The position numbers and the translations under genes are program-made. Below are positions 23,405-35,162 of a stretch of 64,000 bases of DNA, in pieces (positions within the stretch are counted from its first letter, which is position 1; each line of letters starts with the position of its first letter). Origin of the DNA: Eupeodes corollae (Eukaryota; Arthropoda; Insecta; Diptera; Syrphidae); assembly GCF_945859685.1 (NCBI RefSeq), contig NC_079147.1, forward strand, positions 183,441,174 to 183,505,173, in the 5' to 3' direction. A model generated the notes under the pieces. It saw nothing but the letters and a program-made list of their open reading frames with translations, was not told where the DNA came from and did no database searches.

Positions 23405-25150
23405 TGAAGTGTTTAAAAAGTAGGTTTTTATGTGTTTTTTTATTCTTTTTGAATTAACAATAGTTGCTATTTCACTAGGAAGATCGTTAATTATCGTGGC
23501 AACAGTACATGTGTAGTAGTTTGCGTCTGCCGTAGTTATTATAATTTCTAGGGATTTACAACATTCCTTGGGTTCGTCTTCTAGTGCTTATACCTGATGG
23601 TTTATCGGTCGAGTAAATCAGTTTTCATTAAAGTACGCAACAATTGTGGTCATCTTAAAAATATCATCCACTCTAATAGTTTTAAAACCTGTCTCATTAC
23701 TTTGTGGACTACTTTTTTGAATGATCTGCATTTTGAAGTTTTTGTATTTTTTGGATACGTTTTTTAACTGCATTACCTTGAAATCTTTTTATGTAACTCA
23801 TTGGTATATAATGTGAACAAAATTGGTCCTAATTTTGATCCCTGTAGCACTCCATATTTTATTATTTTTGGTCACTAAAAGCACCTTATATCTTAACACT
23901 AAATTTTCTGTTTTGTGGATAATCCGTCAATCAATCTGCCATTGTGACACGTGTTCCAATCCATTGCTTTGATAAGTAAAGAATGGTTCAAGGTATCGAA
24001 AGCCTTACTAAAATCAATGTTTACAATACTAACACAAGGTGACCTTTTTCCAAGCTTTCATTAACACAAAGTTCGAATTCACCAAGTAATTTTCCAGTAT
24101 TTTTATTTTTTTTTTGAAAACCGTACTGACACTGTATCAGAGTATTAGAGAGTGTTTTTTAATAAATATTTGCAGCCTGTTCACTATTACACCCTCCAAG
24201 CACTTTTCTACAACTGAAATAATCGATATTGGTCGGTAGTTCTTCAACTGATTTTTTTCCACCTTCATCTAAATATTGGTCGAACAACTGCTGTTTTCAA
24301 AGTTGAAGGGATAATTGATTGAGTAAGACTCAAATTAATGAAATTACAAATTATTGGAGTAAAAATATCAGAATAGCTTTTGATATCAATTGCCCTTATG
24401 CCATCAACTCCAGGTGCCTTATCCTCTTCAAGAGATTTTATAATGGTTTGTATCTCCGTTACGTTTGTGTTTTCCACTGTCTCATCTACATTATTTGATG
24501 TTCTTATCCGTTTGGGTTGAAAAAAACTCTGCAGTTTGTGAGTGGAGTCATTTTTAACTTGAAGTTGTTTTTCATTGTTTCGCCAATGTTTGTTCTTTTC
24601 TTCTTAGTAAGAGTATTTCATTGATCAGTCCCCATGTTTTCCGCGGATCAGTCTTGAATTGTATACATTTATTTTTAAAGCAAAAACATTTCTGAAACGC
24701 TATGCTTTTATTAATTTTGTTTCGTATGCTCTTGTAATTTGTTTCATAAGTTAAATTTCTACGATTATTTGTCCACCTTCTATACAATACATATTTTTGC
24801 TTGCATTCTGCTATGAAATTTGGCGTTATCCAAGGACCCTTGTTTTGGTTGTTTTTGTAACGATGTTGATTTTTTATAGATATTTTCCAATTTATTAAAA
24901 AGTTTTGTATATCTACGCGTTTTGTTCTTCTAGCACGACTTTGCAATCTGTTTTCTTCTGCATATTCTGAATATTTTCGAACGAAACCGTTGGCGAATGG
25001 ATAACTCTATGAGATAAATAAGTTCGTATAAACAACATAATTCCACCACCTCTTCTCTTGTTTCGATTTAAAACTAGTTGTTCGACGAAACCTTCCAATT
25101 GATACAATTTCTCTTCTTGCTCAATACTCTGGCCATAACTGTTTAACACG
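23405..25150 (-). mobile_element. Jockey/CR1-like LINE relic, EN to C-terminus
   Basis: Reading down the minus strand gives LINE ORF2 parts in order. GGGIMLFIRTYLSHRVI near 25050-25000 is the apurinic-type endonuclease. The linker PWITPNFIAECKQKYVLYRR lies near 24840-24780. Reverse transcriptase blocks follow: KAPGVDGIRAIDIKSYS (24420), KNYRPISIISVVEKCLEGVI (24235), QYGFQKK (24130), NIDFSKAFDT (24025) and GVLQGSKLGPILFTLYTNEL (23855-23800). The YADD box should follow but is missing. The C-terminal end (IINDLPSEIATIV, 23500-23455) joins soon after, so an internal deletion has removed the catalytic aspartates. Open stretches remain at 24265-24477, 24572-24946 and 24913-25149. It abuts the RTE-like relic at 25155 in the same orientation. 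Confidence 0.87.
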
Positions 25151-25154
25151 AAAT

Positions 25155-25865
25155 TTTTTAAAATAGTGGCACGTCGTTTAACAACTCGTACAGTTCATGG
25201 TTGTCTCGTCTCCACCAGTTGTCATTTTTCCAATTTACATAAATCGGTCCATAGATCGTACGTATAGAAAATATATAGACAGCCTTCACCACCCTGGGTG
25301 AGGGTCCCAGCAAGAAATGGGTGATAAGGGTTTTGGGTTTTTTACATGCCTTCTTAGTATAAAGAAGTTGAAAGTTGGTCTTATTTCACTTGGCCTTAGT
25401 TTGCGGCACCAAAGAAACAGCGATAGGCAAGAGGTAACAGCAGTACGCAAGTAGATGAATTCTTTGATCACCTCAAAGTTTTGCATATCAATGGTCACGT
25501 TGTGACAAAATCTGCGATGTAAAACGACGCTATTTGATGAGAGCATATTCTTGTTTTTTCCTCATTAACGGTAAGACCCATTTAGTTAGCTTTTCAGACT
25601 TGATATTGAAAAAGAAACCCTTAACTGCTCGTTTCATTCTTCTTAGAATTTCGAAGTCATCTTGATATCTAAATTTCTTTTAAGAGATAATTAAATTAGT
25701 TTGGTCATGCAGTGGTATCTGTTGAGTTTCTTCCAACTTTGACGAAGCAGCTAGTACTCTCTAACGTCGTTCTGATATATTGTGTAACCTTGGCAGGAAT
25801 ACCAAAATTGGAATGGCACGTTATAAGTCGTCTCTGTTGACACTGTTGTAGCAACTGTTCTTATC
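25155..25865 (-). mobile_element. RTE-like LINE relic, RT C-terminal half
   Basis: From high to low coordinates the minus strand reads NSVNRDDL and GIPAKVTQYIRTTLES (25860-25755), then GLTVNEEKT (near 25580), NVTIDMQNFEVIKEFIYL (25510-25450) and WRRDNHELYELLNDVPL (25225-25170). These match in order the RTE-like relic at 5565-7165, including the NVT(I/M)D..NFEV block. Frames change several times and the catalytic YADD region is not recognisable. It is older or more degraded than the copy at 5.6-7.2 kb. Confidence 0.8.
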
Positions 25866-26054
25866 GCGCACTCCGCATTCAGTGCGCAGTACGTGGAGCT
25901 GATCACAACTTTATTGTCAATTGTAAATGCTGTAGAACCATGATTACTGGCTTTTTCGTTCATGAATTAAACAAGCGTGATGTGCATGAATTGTGGTTTC
26001 AAAAGCGCCTATCTTTCTATTAATTCTCTGTTCGTTCTCTATTGTATGGTGTTT

Positions 26055-26110
26055 AAAGAAAAAAGGATCTGGAACACTATCTTGTGGTGCTCCAGTCATT
26101 ATGGCATTAA
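26055..26110 (-). mobile_element. Possible RT motif fragment
   Basis: The minus strand reads GAPQDSVPDP, which resembles the GVPQGSVLGP motif of LINE reverse transcriptases. Nothing convincing lies on either side, so this may be the remains of a small insertion or chance. Confidence 0.25.
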
Positions 26111-28099
26111 TATTTGTTTAATTTTGGTTTCGCTGTGGAACCACAAAATTGCTACTGTTCTGATATGTTTCTAGAGATTTAATGTCGAAAACAAAATCCA
26201 TTTATACAAACAGTATTTGACACCTTCGAAAACAAAGGCTTAAAGACTAAAAAATAGTGACTAACACGGACAATTCTGCTCTAAAAATTCTTTAAGTATT
26301 TTGTTGAATCCTTCGAACAAAAAATGTCTCTTGATTTGAATTAATGGCCTCTGTACTATTACTTTTTCGCTACATTATCGAACAAATTTGTTAATCTTGA
26401 ACAGTTTGCTCATTAGCATTCATGATTCTATGCACTTAGTCAACTGTGCAATGATTACTTATATGTCCTAGAAGACTTAAAGCCCCAGAGAAATATTCTT
26501 TCGATGTCAAAAATAGTAGCGAAATAAATGTATATCATTTCTTTTCATGCAATTAAGTCCAACGTTAAACACCATTTAAACTTCAACATCAGCGACTCTA
26601 AAATAGCTCATAACTCAAACTCATAATATTGTTAAAATATCTGCAATAATTAAATCGTTTGCAGCAGGGTTCTTTGTCTTGGGCTTCTAGGATTCATGGC
26701 TTAAATCGACGAGCGTATATTATTTCGTGACTCGTAGCTTTCATTTGAGTTCGAATTTATCATCTTATGCTTGTTCATTAAACGATGTGACTCTCGATTC
26801 TTCAGATATTTGGATTCTGATCCAATTACCTATTTCCTTATCAATTCCGATTCTTGGAAAGAGCTTAATGCAATCTTTATAAACTGATGTTTCTGTCTTC
26901 TGTACTTTATCAAAGTTATTCCTAACTACTGCTGCTACGTCCGAGCTGGCTTATAATTAAATCTTGGATGTACCTAAGTTTACTAAGTCTACATCCTTCT
27001 GTGCAAAACTTGTTTTAGGTTAAAAGCTTTTTGAAATTAAGGGATTTAAATTCTAATAAAGCAGGAGAACCAATGTATCGTATGACGGAAAGTAGTATGG
27101 GAATGTACATTTGATTTCAGAACTACATTAAAGCCAATTTATCTACATTTCTTGTATACCTTTACACATCAAGAAGTTGTATCTTTCTGGCTTTCACACT
27201 CCCAACAAGAAAAACAACAACAAAGCTTAAGATCTAATCTAAACTAATCAAAAACTCAATAAAAAGAAACTTTCAAAATAACAGCATTTATGACAGTTGA
27301 AGCTTACGTTTCCTTCATATCTCATCAAAAAAGAAAAACAGAAGAAAACGAAAAATTCCATCGAATTACCTTTTTCATCGTCACTCGTCGTCGTAGTCGT
27401 GCGTCGCGTCGTCGTCTTCTTCATCATTTTTTTGCGAGAAGATTAAAATCTTCCTTTCAATTTCCCTTCATACATACAACATACCTTTCATCTAGCTATA
27501 GTATAGGAAAAACAACAATTTAGAATTTTGTAGAATTAAACCCAATCTGGTTTTCATTTTTAAAGGATCACGTGCCAGAGACACGTTCTGATGGTTACAA
27601 GGCATACGCGGTTTTTCTTCTTATGTATTTTTTTTTCTTCTTCAGAAATGTAGAATTTTAACTCGAAGGCTTTTTATAGTTTTACAACTGTATCTACCTC
27701 AACATAATATCATTTTTTGTATTTGCATCAAACACTTGTGTCTCCAACCCCTCATTTCCAGCTCCACACGACCATTTTGAACATAGCTTATACTCCACCC
27801 ACAACTTCAGGTAAACCAATCTTCCTACCTACAGGTATCTTACATCACAAAGGACCCTATACATTATGGAACACAACAGAATAGAACTTGGTTATAGAGG
27901 TACAGCTCGTTCATTTTTAAAAGCGTAGGTACCTTTACTGATTCTGCTACTCCAGATCTCATAATTTCTGATTACAAAATCCCTAGAGAGTTTGTCATTG
28001 ATACACTTACATCACAAAAACACTCTGTTGGTTGTAAAATAAGAAGGGGCGTGTACAAGTATATCTACATGTTTGTATGAAGTCAAGACTTGTTGATAA
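26111..28099. other. AT-rich DNA then microsatellite island, no gene
   Basis: Mixed AT-rich sequence, then a host-like island from about 27100 with CGT/CTT-rich simple sequence (27380-27430). A pyrimidine-rich stretch ends in CAG followed by GTATCT at 27835, a weak splice-like match. A minus-strand frame at 26800-27000 (NNFDKVQKTETSVYKDC) is protein-like over a short span but matches nothing I recognise. Confidence 0.4.
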
Positions 28100-29637
28100 C
28101 AGGGCCGTAGCTTGTTTAATGTAAATCATAAATAAAAATAAATTTTTTGACAGAGTAACACGACGATCGTTATCGTCGATAAAAAAGTCCAAATAAAGCC
28201 GCCCGAATGAAGTTAAGTGGTGATAAGGCAAATGTGAATATTTACCCGACCAATAACTCATATTTTACTTATTGACGCACCTGTTGACGCACCTCTTTCT
28301 TGATTCTTCCATCAAAATCATCATCGTAGCCCAATCGGAAAAAGGAACGTGCGCTCAAATTGTACATCGACTTCAATTCTAGAGTCAAAATTAATTTTGT
28401 ACGTGTGTGAACCAAAGTCCATTCTCATAACACGCCATAATGTGGACTGATCGATTGCCAATTATTGTGTGGATTTGACTAATTTGGATCGTTTGCTACG
28501 GACCGGGCGCCTGAACTTAGCGATATTTTCGACACTTCGATCAATCAGTTATGTTACAGACAAGGCAACATCACACAACGAATATATAGAATCAAATTTT
28601 TCCAGTGAACATGTCATTGCCAGTCTTCTAGGTCGAAAATTAATTTGCAAACTTTGCTCGTTCCTATACTTTTCCATATTGAAAGTGTAGAGTCATATGA
28701 AAATTCGATAGTACTAAATTAAATAACTAAGGACGGTTACTTCTAACTTACTTATCTTACTTCTTTTAAAGGCTGTAACGTAATTGGAAGATATCGTTTA
28801 CTGCACACCGTGTATGTCAGATCTTACGGAACACTCGTGACTGCATAGAGTGATCTGAGTGGTTCTATTTTCAATGATTCTGAAGAATTGGCTTAATTTT
28901 ATTGATCGATTGATCCATGAATCGATTTTGCGAAAAACGCTGTTGATGATTATTCGAAAAGAAACAAAATTATAGACTTCGTTATTGACAATTTTGTTCT
29001 TATCAAAACTTTTTGTCGTTTTCAAAAAACTAAGGATTGGGAATTCCGAACTCCCGAACTGATAAATTCGCGAACGGTTTGCCATTTGATGAACTTCTGT
29101 CGTCTATACAAAATATAGAGACAATATTCATAAGTCATTCATTTAAAAATTATTCCAAGACTTGAAAACATAATTCATCCAGTTGATTGTTATGAGAAGA
29201 GAAAGAAGAAGAATGAAACGGACCAACGATTTTATTTCAAATCCCAACATCTAAAGTGAGAAAAACTTGTCTATAGTAATAATTAACTTATAGTTTGGGG
29301 GATTTTAGCCTTCGGGAACGATGAACTCAAGATCCGTTTGATACATACTTCTGGCTTCCTTCAATCGCTGTGGAGAAGTTTTTCTCAGAGCCACTAAAAC
29401 CTTATTAGTATTTTTTTATACTTGTTTTTCCTCAAAATTGTGATTTATGTAACCAAATTCTTTGTGAATAGCCTTTCTAAGATAGGTTACCCCAAATTTT
29501 AGAATTCTTTATCCTTTTCCTGATAAATAATTAATTTCTTTAGGTTTTTTTTTTTATTTTTTCTTCTCAAAAATGTATCTTTAAAAAAGCCCCCTAAAGA
29601 ATTTTACTGCTAATATAATTTTATGACTACGGCCCTG
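28100..29637. mobile_element. Possible hAT-like element enclosing a mariner relic
   Basis: CAGGGCCGTAG at 28100-28110 and its exact reverse complement CTACGGCCCTG at 29627-29637 face each other. CAGGG- termini are typical of hAT elements. The 8-bp flanks (GTTGATAA, AACTGCTA) do not match, so a target-site duplication is not seen and the pair could be chance. Between them lies a minus-strand mariner N-terminal relic. A minus-strand frame near 29400-29310 reads KTSPQRLKEARSMYQTDLEF, which is protein-like but not assigned. Confidence 0.3.
28330..28677 (-). mobile_element. Mariner transposase N-terminal relic
   Basis: An ATG at 28677 opens MEKYRNEQSLQINFRPRR, the mariner start also seen at 19269. 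Further down it reads FRRPVRSKRSKLVKSTQ, then a stop, then LAIDQSTLWRVMRMDFGSHT and YKINFDSRIEVD. These fit the second DNA-binding helix and the linker (TLWRILRKDLGLHPYKIQLTQEL). One reading frame is held over most of this length with two stops. The catalytic domain is absent below 28330. The DNA at 28440-28500 aligns with 19040-19110, confirming the two relics are related. Confidence 0.75.
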
Positions 29638-32234
29638 AACTGCTATTAGTATGCAGCTGTTAAACAACAAAGAATATACTTCTATATCTTCTGGATGAAT
29701 TACCAGCTCGAGAAGAGCATACTAGCAATAGCAATGGCAGCTACCGAAGCAGCATCGTCATCTTCATCAGCATTTTAGTATACCATGCAGTAACTCGCTT
29801 TCTGAGTTATATTCATCTGTCCTTCTGTGGCAGCCGTATCTCGCAGATAACACCAGCTGCTATATTCATCTCTAGCTCACTGAATACAGACATATATAGA
29901 TAGTCACTGTTGCTGATGCTGACGCTGAGGCAAGCCTCCTTTTTGCACAGCACTTTTAGATGAAGCAAAAGTCAGCGTTTTTAAGGTGATTTGGTCTGTA
30001 TTTTTGTGCTTACACAAAAAGGTATAGAGTGGGGTACAGGGTATAGGGTACACGATATATATTTTCAAGACAAGGGGCAAACACAGTTATGGAAAGTAGG
30101 TAGGTAGGAGAGAAAGAGTGTAATTACTTTTCAAACTCTTGTGCATGTTTAATTGATTAAAAACGGAGAGCAGAACAAAACAAAAAAGAAACTGATGAGT
30201 ACTATACTACTGCACTGCATAGAGTCCTTCTTTTGTCTATATATGAACTTCTGTGTGTTTGGGTGTGGGTGTGTGTGTAGATGTATTTCATTTAGTATCC
30301 TTTACGGATAGGATATGTAGAACGACACGATACGGAGCTTCTGGTTGTAATGAGTTGAACAAAAGCAAAAAGAAGAATAGAAAAGTGAACATTTTTCATA
30401 TTTTATCCCCCTCCTCCTCCACTCCATTTGGATTTTGTAATAATCTTTCTCTTACTTTGCTTTGCTATGAGTTATGAATTACTACTTCTTTTCCTTTTTT
30501 CCTTTTTTATTCGTTTTTATTTTGTCTCAACACCACAATTCTTGATGATTTTTTGCTTTTTGAAATGAAAAATCCGATTAAAATTCAATTCAAGTAGTTG
30601 GTACCGTTTTTCTTTGGCTGCGATTTTTCTTTTTTACTTTCAACTATAGAAGGCGAACTAAAATGGATTTGCGCTCATGTAACTAAATTGGATCGCAACT
30701 TAATTTATGATGATTATGAAGATGATGATAGTAGAAGATTTTATAGGAAAAAAGGTTTTCCTCAGTGGATTTAAACGTTGAGATTTTTAAGTTTTAAGTT
30801 AAGAACTGATTCAGATTTGATTGCGTACTTTAAGTTGTGATTTTACTTTTGAACTGAGACTGATATGAAGTCTTGAATTTTCTTGGTCTCAAATTCTTTT
30901 TTTGCCTCCTTGGATTCATCCATCAACTTCTTATTTAATTGATTGTTCACTAAAATTAACCGTTCATTTTGTTAGGGAAACAGTATATCTGCAGGACTAG
31001 CTGACTTAGGGATCAGTCTTTGCGAAGCGCAAAGTCTTAAACAGCATACATTTTCAAAGCTGACACTTTAGGACATGTAGAGATGTTTATTTGTAAGCAA
31101 AAGAAATTGAAAATTTCGATGAAATTTGTCAATTGAACACCGTTTCACGTCTTTTGTTGATTTATCCATATTTCTATAAGCAATTTTTTGTAGAAATATT
31201 AATTGGAAATCTACCCTTCACATAATTCTTTCTTAGTACTCGAAACTTCTTATTAACTTAACTTTGGGCTTCATTTCGGACGTATTGTCAGGAATAGAGC
31301 CGCACTTCAAGAATTTTAAATATTTCACTCAATTATCTTCCTTGCAAACAATATTATTAAATATTATCATTTTCGGCTGGAATATCTTTCGAAACGTTTT
31401 TAGAGAAATTCAATTGACAGATATTCTTTAAAAAAAAAAAGAAAATTCTAAAAGAATTTTGTTATTTTAACGATCCGTATATCTCGACTTAACACATCTT
31501 AAACTTCAATTTCACTGGTCAATAAAGTTATGTAGCTCGCAATCAAAATAAAAATTGTCTAAGGTTTTTGATCCGGCTTTAAAATCAATATCACGCCAAG
31601 TTTTTTAAAACACAAACTTTTATAATTTTTGAGGCTATGCAAATAAAGTTTTTATTTTACAATGAAGTTCGTGATGATTTTCCAAATCTACAATCTCTTA
31701 CTTCAATATTCTGTTTAAACATTTTTCGTCTCTTATTTTTTTTTTCAAAAAGTCATCATTAGTTACCACACATAAACCTTAAAGAATGCTGAAACATTCA
31801 TGCTAAAAAGGTTTTTAACAAAAAAAAAACACAAATCATTATTGGAAGCAATTTTTGTTCTCATTACAAATTGGTAGTGTTAAGGTTATAACATCCAGTT
31901 TTTAAAATGTATTGAAATAATAAATAAAAACAGTGATGAAAACATGTATTTCTGAATTCAAGCACATATAGTTAAAACATATTTAGAAGAATTACATTAA
32001 AGGGTAACTAATGAGAAATTACAAAAACTAAGTGAGATACTTCAATTACTTTCTGCATCTGGAAGGTAAAGTTATGAATTTGTACTTTGTAAAAAAAAAT
32101 GAACAATATGTTTTTAAGAAATGATACGATCGAAAAAAGTATTTCCAACGATTTTGTCCGTCTGTTCCGCTTAATTGAGTTCAAATTTGGACATTTAAGT
32201 TTGAAGAAAAGCAAGCAGTCCGATTAGCATCTTG
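29638..32234. other. Host-like island, no gene
   Basis: Microsatellite-containing DNA (GATGATGATGA near 30710-30730, GT repeats near 30260-30280) followed by AT-rich sequence. No coding feature is recognised on either strand. Confidence 0.45.
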
Positions 32235-33530
32235 TAAAAGCTCCGCTGATTTTTGGAAACTGTCTATGCGTACCAATTTCAAGGATCGCGTTCTTCAGCA
32301 CCTATGTAGAGGAACAAGAGCGGCTGTATGGACAGATGAAGTACTCTCAGACTGGTTTGAAATCTCATCGGTAGTGAGACAAGGTTGTACATTAAGCCCT
32401 ACTTTGTTTGCATTATCTCAGACTATACCTGCCGGTCGGAGTGGATTTCGCAGAGATGCTGATTAAGGCACTTCTGTTCTTAGATGTTATAGCATGTTTG
32501 CGCATTCCCCGGAAACTCTGCAGCTCATGATTAACACGGTTCACAAGCATTGTCAGCTATGGAAATTAATAGTAAATATAGATTAATCTAAGGTCATGGT
32601 TATTAAAAGTAGTGGTGGACGTAATGCATCAAATCTTGCTTTAATCTGGAAAATATTGACTGTGTGCGAGACTACAAATACCTTCGCATTACTGTTACAA
32701 ATAATTTAAATATGGATAAACACTGAAGTAGAAATTGGTTAATGTGAAAACTGCTATTAATATGACAATGCTTCATGAATAAGTGCATAGCACATAGTAG
32801 CAAGTTTAAAGTTTTTGAAGCAGTAGCTGGTATGGGGATGTAAGAAGTACAATTCGGTTGAAATACTCCTAACGCACTTTATAAAAAGAATAATTTATTT
32901 GCCGAAAATTACGCCAAACTACGTTATAATAAAATTTATAAAAACATTGAAGTTACAAGCAGACTTCTTGCTAAACTTTTTTAAAATGAATAATTCGCGG
33001 ATCGTAAAAAAATGGCCATAAACGCCAAACAAGATCAAAACAGTTGGTATCAAGAGTGGCAGGATCTTGCTGAGAAATGTCAAATTAATTACAATTTAAC
33101 AACCGCTAAAACATCTTGTATGAAGTCATTTCAAAGGTTGATGAGAAATGTAGTGCTGAAAATATTGCTGAAGCGTCTAATTCCTTAAACAGAACAACTT
33201 ACAGCAGATTAAATCATAACCTTGCAGAGAACAACTATTTTAAGGATTCCAATAATGTCCGTGTGATTTCTATGAAGGTCAGATTACGTAGTGAACTAAT
33301 AGATTTAAATTTAATTCCACAAAGCTGATTTACCCCTAGAGTGTAATATGTTCAACCTATCAGAAAAAGAGGATACTGTCCACTTCTTGGGAAAATGCCC
33401 CATTCTCGGATAAATCAGAAGGAATGTATTCAGAAAAGACTTTTATGGGAAGATCAAGTGATCAAGTTTATTGAATGAAATGAATGTTGTCAATCTTTAC
33501 TAATTTTGCAAAACTGCGCTTAGATATAGA
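32235..33530 (+). mobile_element. LINE relic, RT and C-terminal region
   Basis: RAAVWTDEVLSDWFEISSVV followed by RQGCTLSPTLFAL (32305-32425) is the QG..LSP block of a LINE reverse transcriptase. HSPETLQLMINTVHKHCQLW follows (near 32500-32560), then a stop and SKVMVIKSSGGRNA (32585-32630). The YADD segment between them is corrupted. After a poorly readable stretch, NALYKKNNLFAENYAKLRYN (32870) leads into a C-terminal domain. It ends with C-N-M...DTVHFLGKCPIL near 33340-33410, a Cys/His pattern typical of the tail of such elements. Many stops and frameshifts are present; the longest open stretches are 32266-32466 and 33116-33328. Confidence 0.82.
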
Positions 33531-34559
33531 ACTGATATAATAATCGAAGATTTCTGATTGTGTTTCTATTCACTGTTTTTTAAATTATTTGTAATCTATT
33601 ATGAACTTTGTATAGTTACAAAATTTCTCAATTTCTCAAAAATGGGACAACTTTTTTTTAACGAAATTCAAAGGCACTAAATAACCGCATACCAAACATG
33701 TTTTCTTAGAAATAGTTGAATAATCATTATTAGATATAAACAATAAATAAAAAAAACTAATGATTTTTGAAATTTTGATAAATCAATTTTTGTTTTTAAT
33801 AATTAGGAAGCATTTGATTTTTTAAAAATTAACTATTTAATAAAGTGAGTTCGGGCGACTTAAACGTGCATTTTTATAAGTGCTGGCTTTAATTTTCACG
33901 AATAATTTATGAATAAAGCTGCGTTAATCGTTTGAAAAATGTAGTACAAAAATACTCAAGAAAGTAAACATTTGAAAATGTATTGCTTTTAAATCTATTC
34001 ATAAGTTTAAAAAACGATGAAGGAAAATCTTTCTACTTAATTTAAATTTCTAAAAAAGGAGAAATGGTAAATCGGCTTAAGTTCTTGATTCAGTTTGATC
34101 TTGTATGAGTGTTAAGCAAGATCATTTCGCAAAATATACGCCCAATGAGAATTACTTAATTCTTTGAATTAGATCATTTGCTATGGAATGAATGGAAGCG
34201 ATACATTAGTCATTTCAACCAAAGAATAAGTTGATTCAAAAATTGCACTTTTCCAATGTATCACGTTTTTGAGATATTACTTTTTAGGCTTGGAGGCTAT
34301 CTAAATATATCAATAAAGTACGTGATGGTTTTTGAGAAATAAAAATAATACCTTTCTTTAATATCCAGTTTAAATATTTACATTATTTTGTATTATATTC
34401 CATAAGATTTCACCTGTCGTACAAAAATCGGAAAAAAAAGTCTTAACCATTTGTGGATTTCAACAGAAAAATTCTAAACAGTTTGAAAGAACGATTTGTT
34501 TTTGAAATTAATCTGTTGGAGGGTGATATTTTAAAAGCTATGAAGTCTTTATATGAATC
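33531..34559. other. AT-rich DNA, no feature
   Basis: No coding or structural feature recognised. Confidence 0.4.
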
Positions 34560-35162
34560 GAGAGTACGGTCCATATAATTTAATGTTTGTAGATTATTTC
34601 ATGCAAATGTTGACCTTGACTACGCCTCAAATAGTCCAATCGTTAGTCCAATTTTGGAATAATCTTTCCAACATTTCGGCCGGTATCACACGAATAAATG
34701 TTTCAATGTTGTTTTCCAAACCAAACGTGAAATAAAATGCTCACCGAACTCGCCCCTCAATAAGTCCATTGTTTCGCGTGTTTGTGGCATGTGGGACCGT
34801 CTTGTTGAAGCCACATGTCATGCAAGTCAAGCTCTTGGCAAAAAAAAAGTTGTATATCATCTCACGGTAGCGCTCACCATTCACAGTATCATCTTTTAAG
34901 AAGTACGGTCCGATGATGCCACCAGCCCATAAAACGCACCAAACTGTGACTTTTTGTGGATGCATTGGTAGCTCTTGCAATGCTTCTGGCTGATATTAAC
35001 TCTTAAATAAACAATTCTGTTTATTTACGTACCCATTGAGCCAAAAAATGAGCTTCGTTACTGAACACAATTTTTCGCGCTATGAACTTTCTTAACACAG
35101 CACACATTTTGGTAATAAAATTTAATAATTTGAAAGCGTTGTACGTTTTTAAGACGATTCAT
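34560..35162 (-). mobile_element. Mariner-type transposase, internally deleted
   Basis: An ATG at 35162 on minus opens MNRLKNVQRFQIIKFYYQNV, the N-terminus of a mariner transposase. Within about 20 codons it jumps to the catalytic half: ARKIVFSNEAHF (SDEAHF box with N for D), then a block starting near 34980, LQELPMHPQKVTVWCVLWAG, followed by GGIIGPYFLKDDTVNGERYR. After further breaks, NIETFIRVIPAEMLERLFQN (34715-34655) matches the C-terminal end. About 100 residues of the DNA-binding domain and linker are missing. The open piece is 34741-34980 (79 codons). It is closer to consensus in the middle than the 17.7-kb copy. Confidence 0.85.

Noticed and set aside
28265..28289. Direct repeat TTGACGCACCT twice
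   Set aside because: Only two adjacent copies of about 12 bp; ordinary slippage.
28798..29085. 95-codon minus-strand frame upstream of the mariner start
   Set aside because: It has a complex composition but matches no family I know, and it lies inside transposon-rich DNA. Not strong enough to call a gene.
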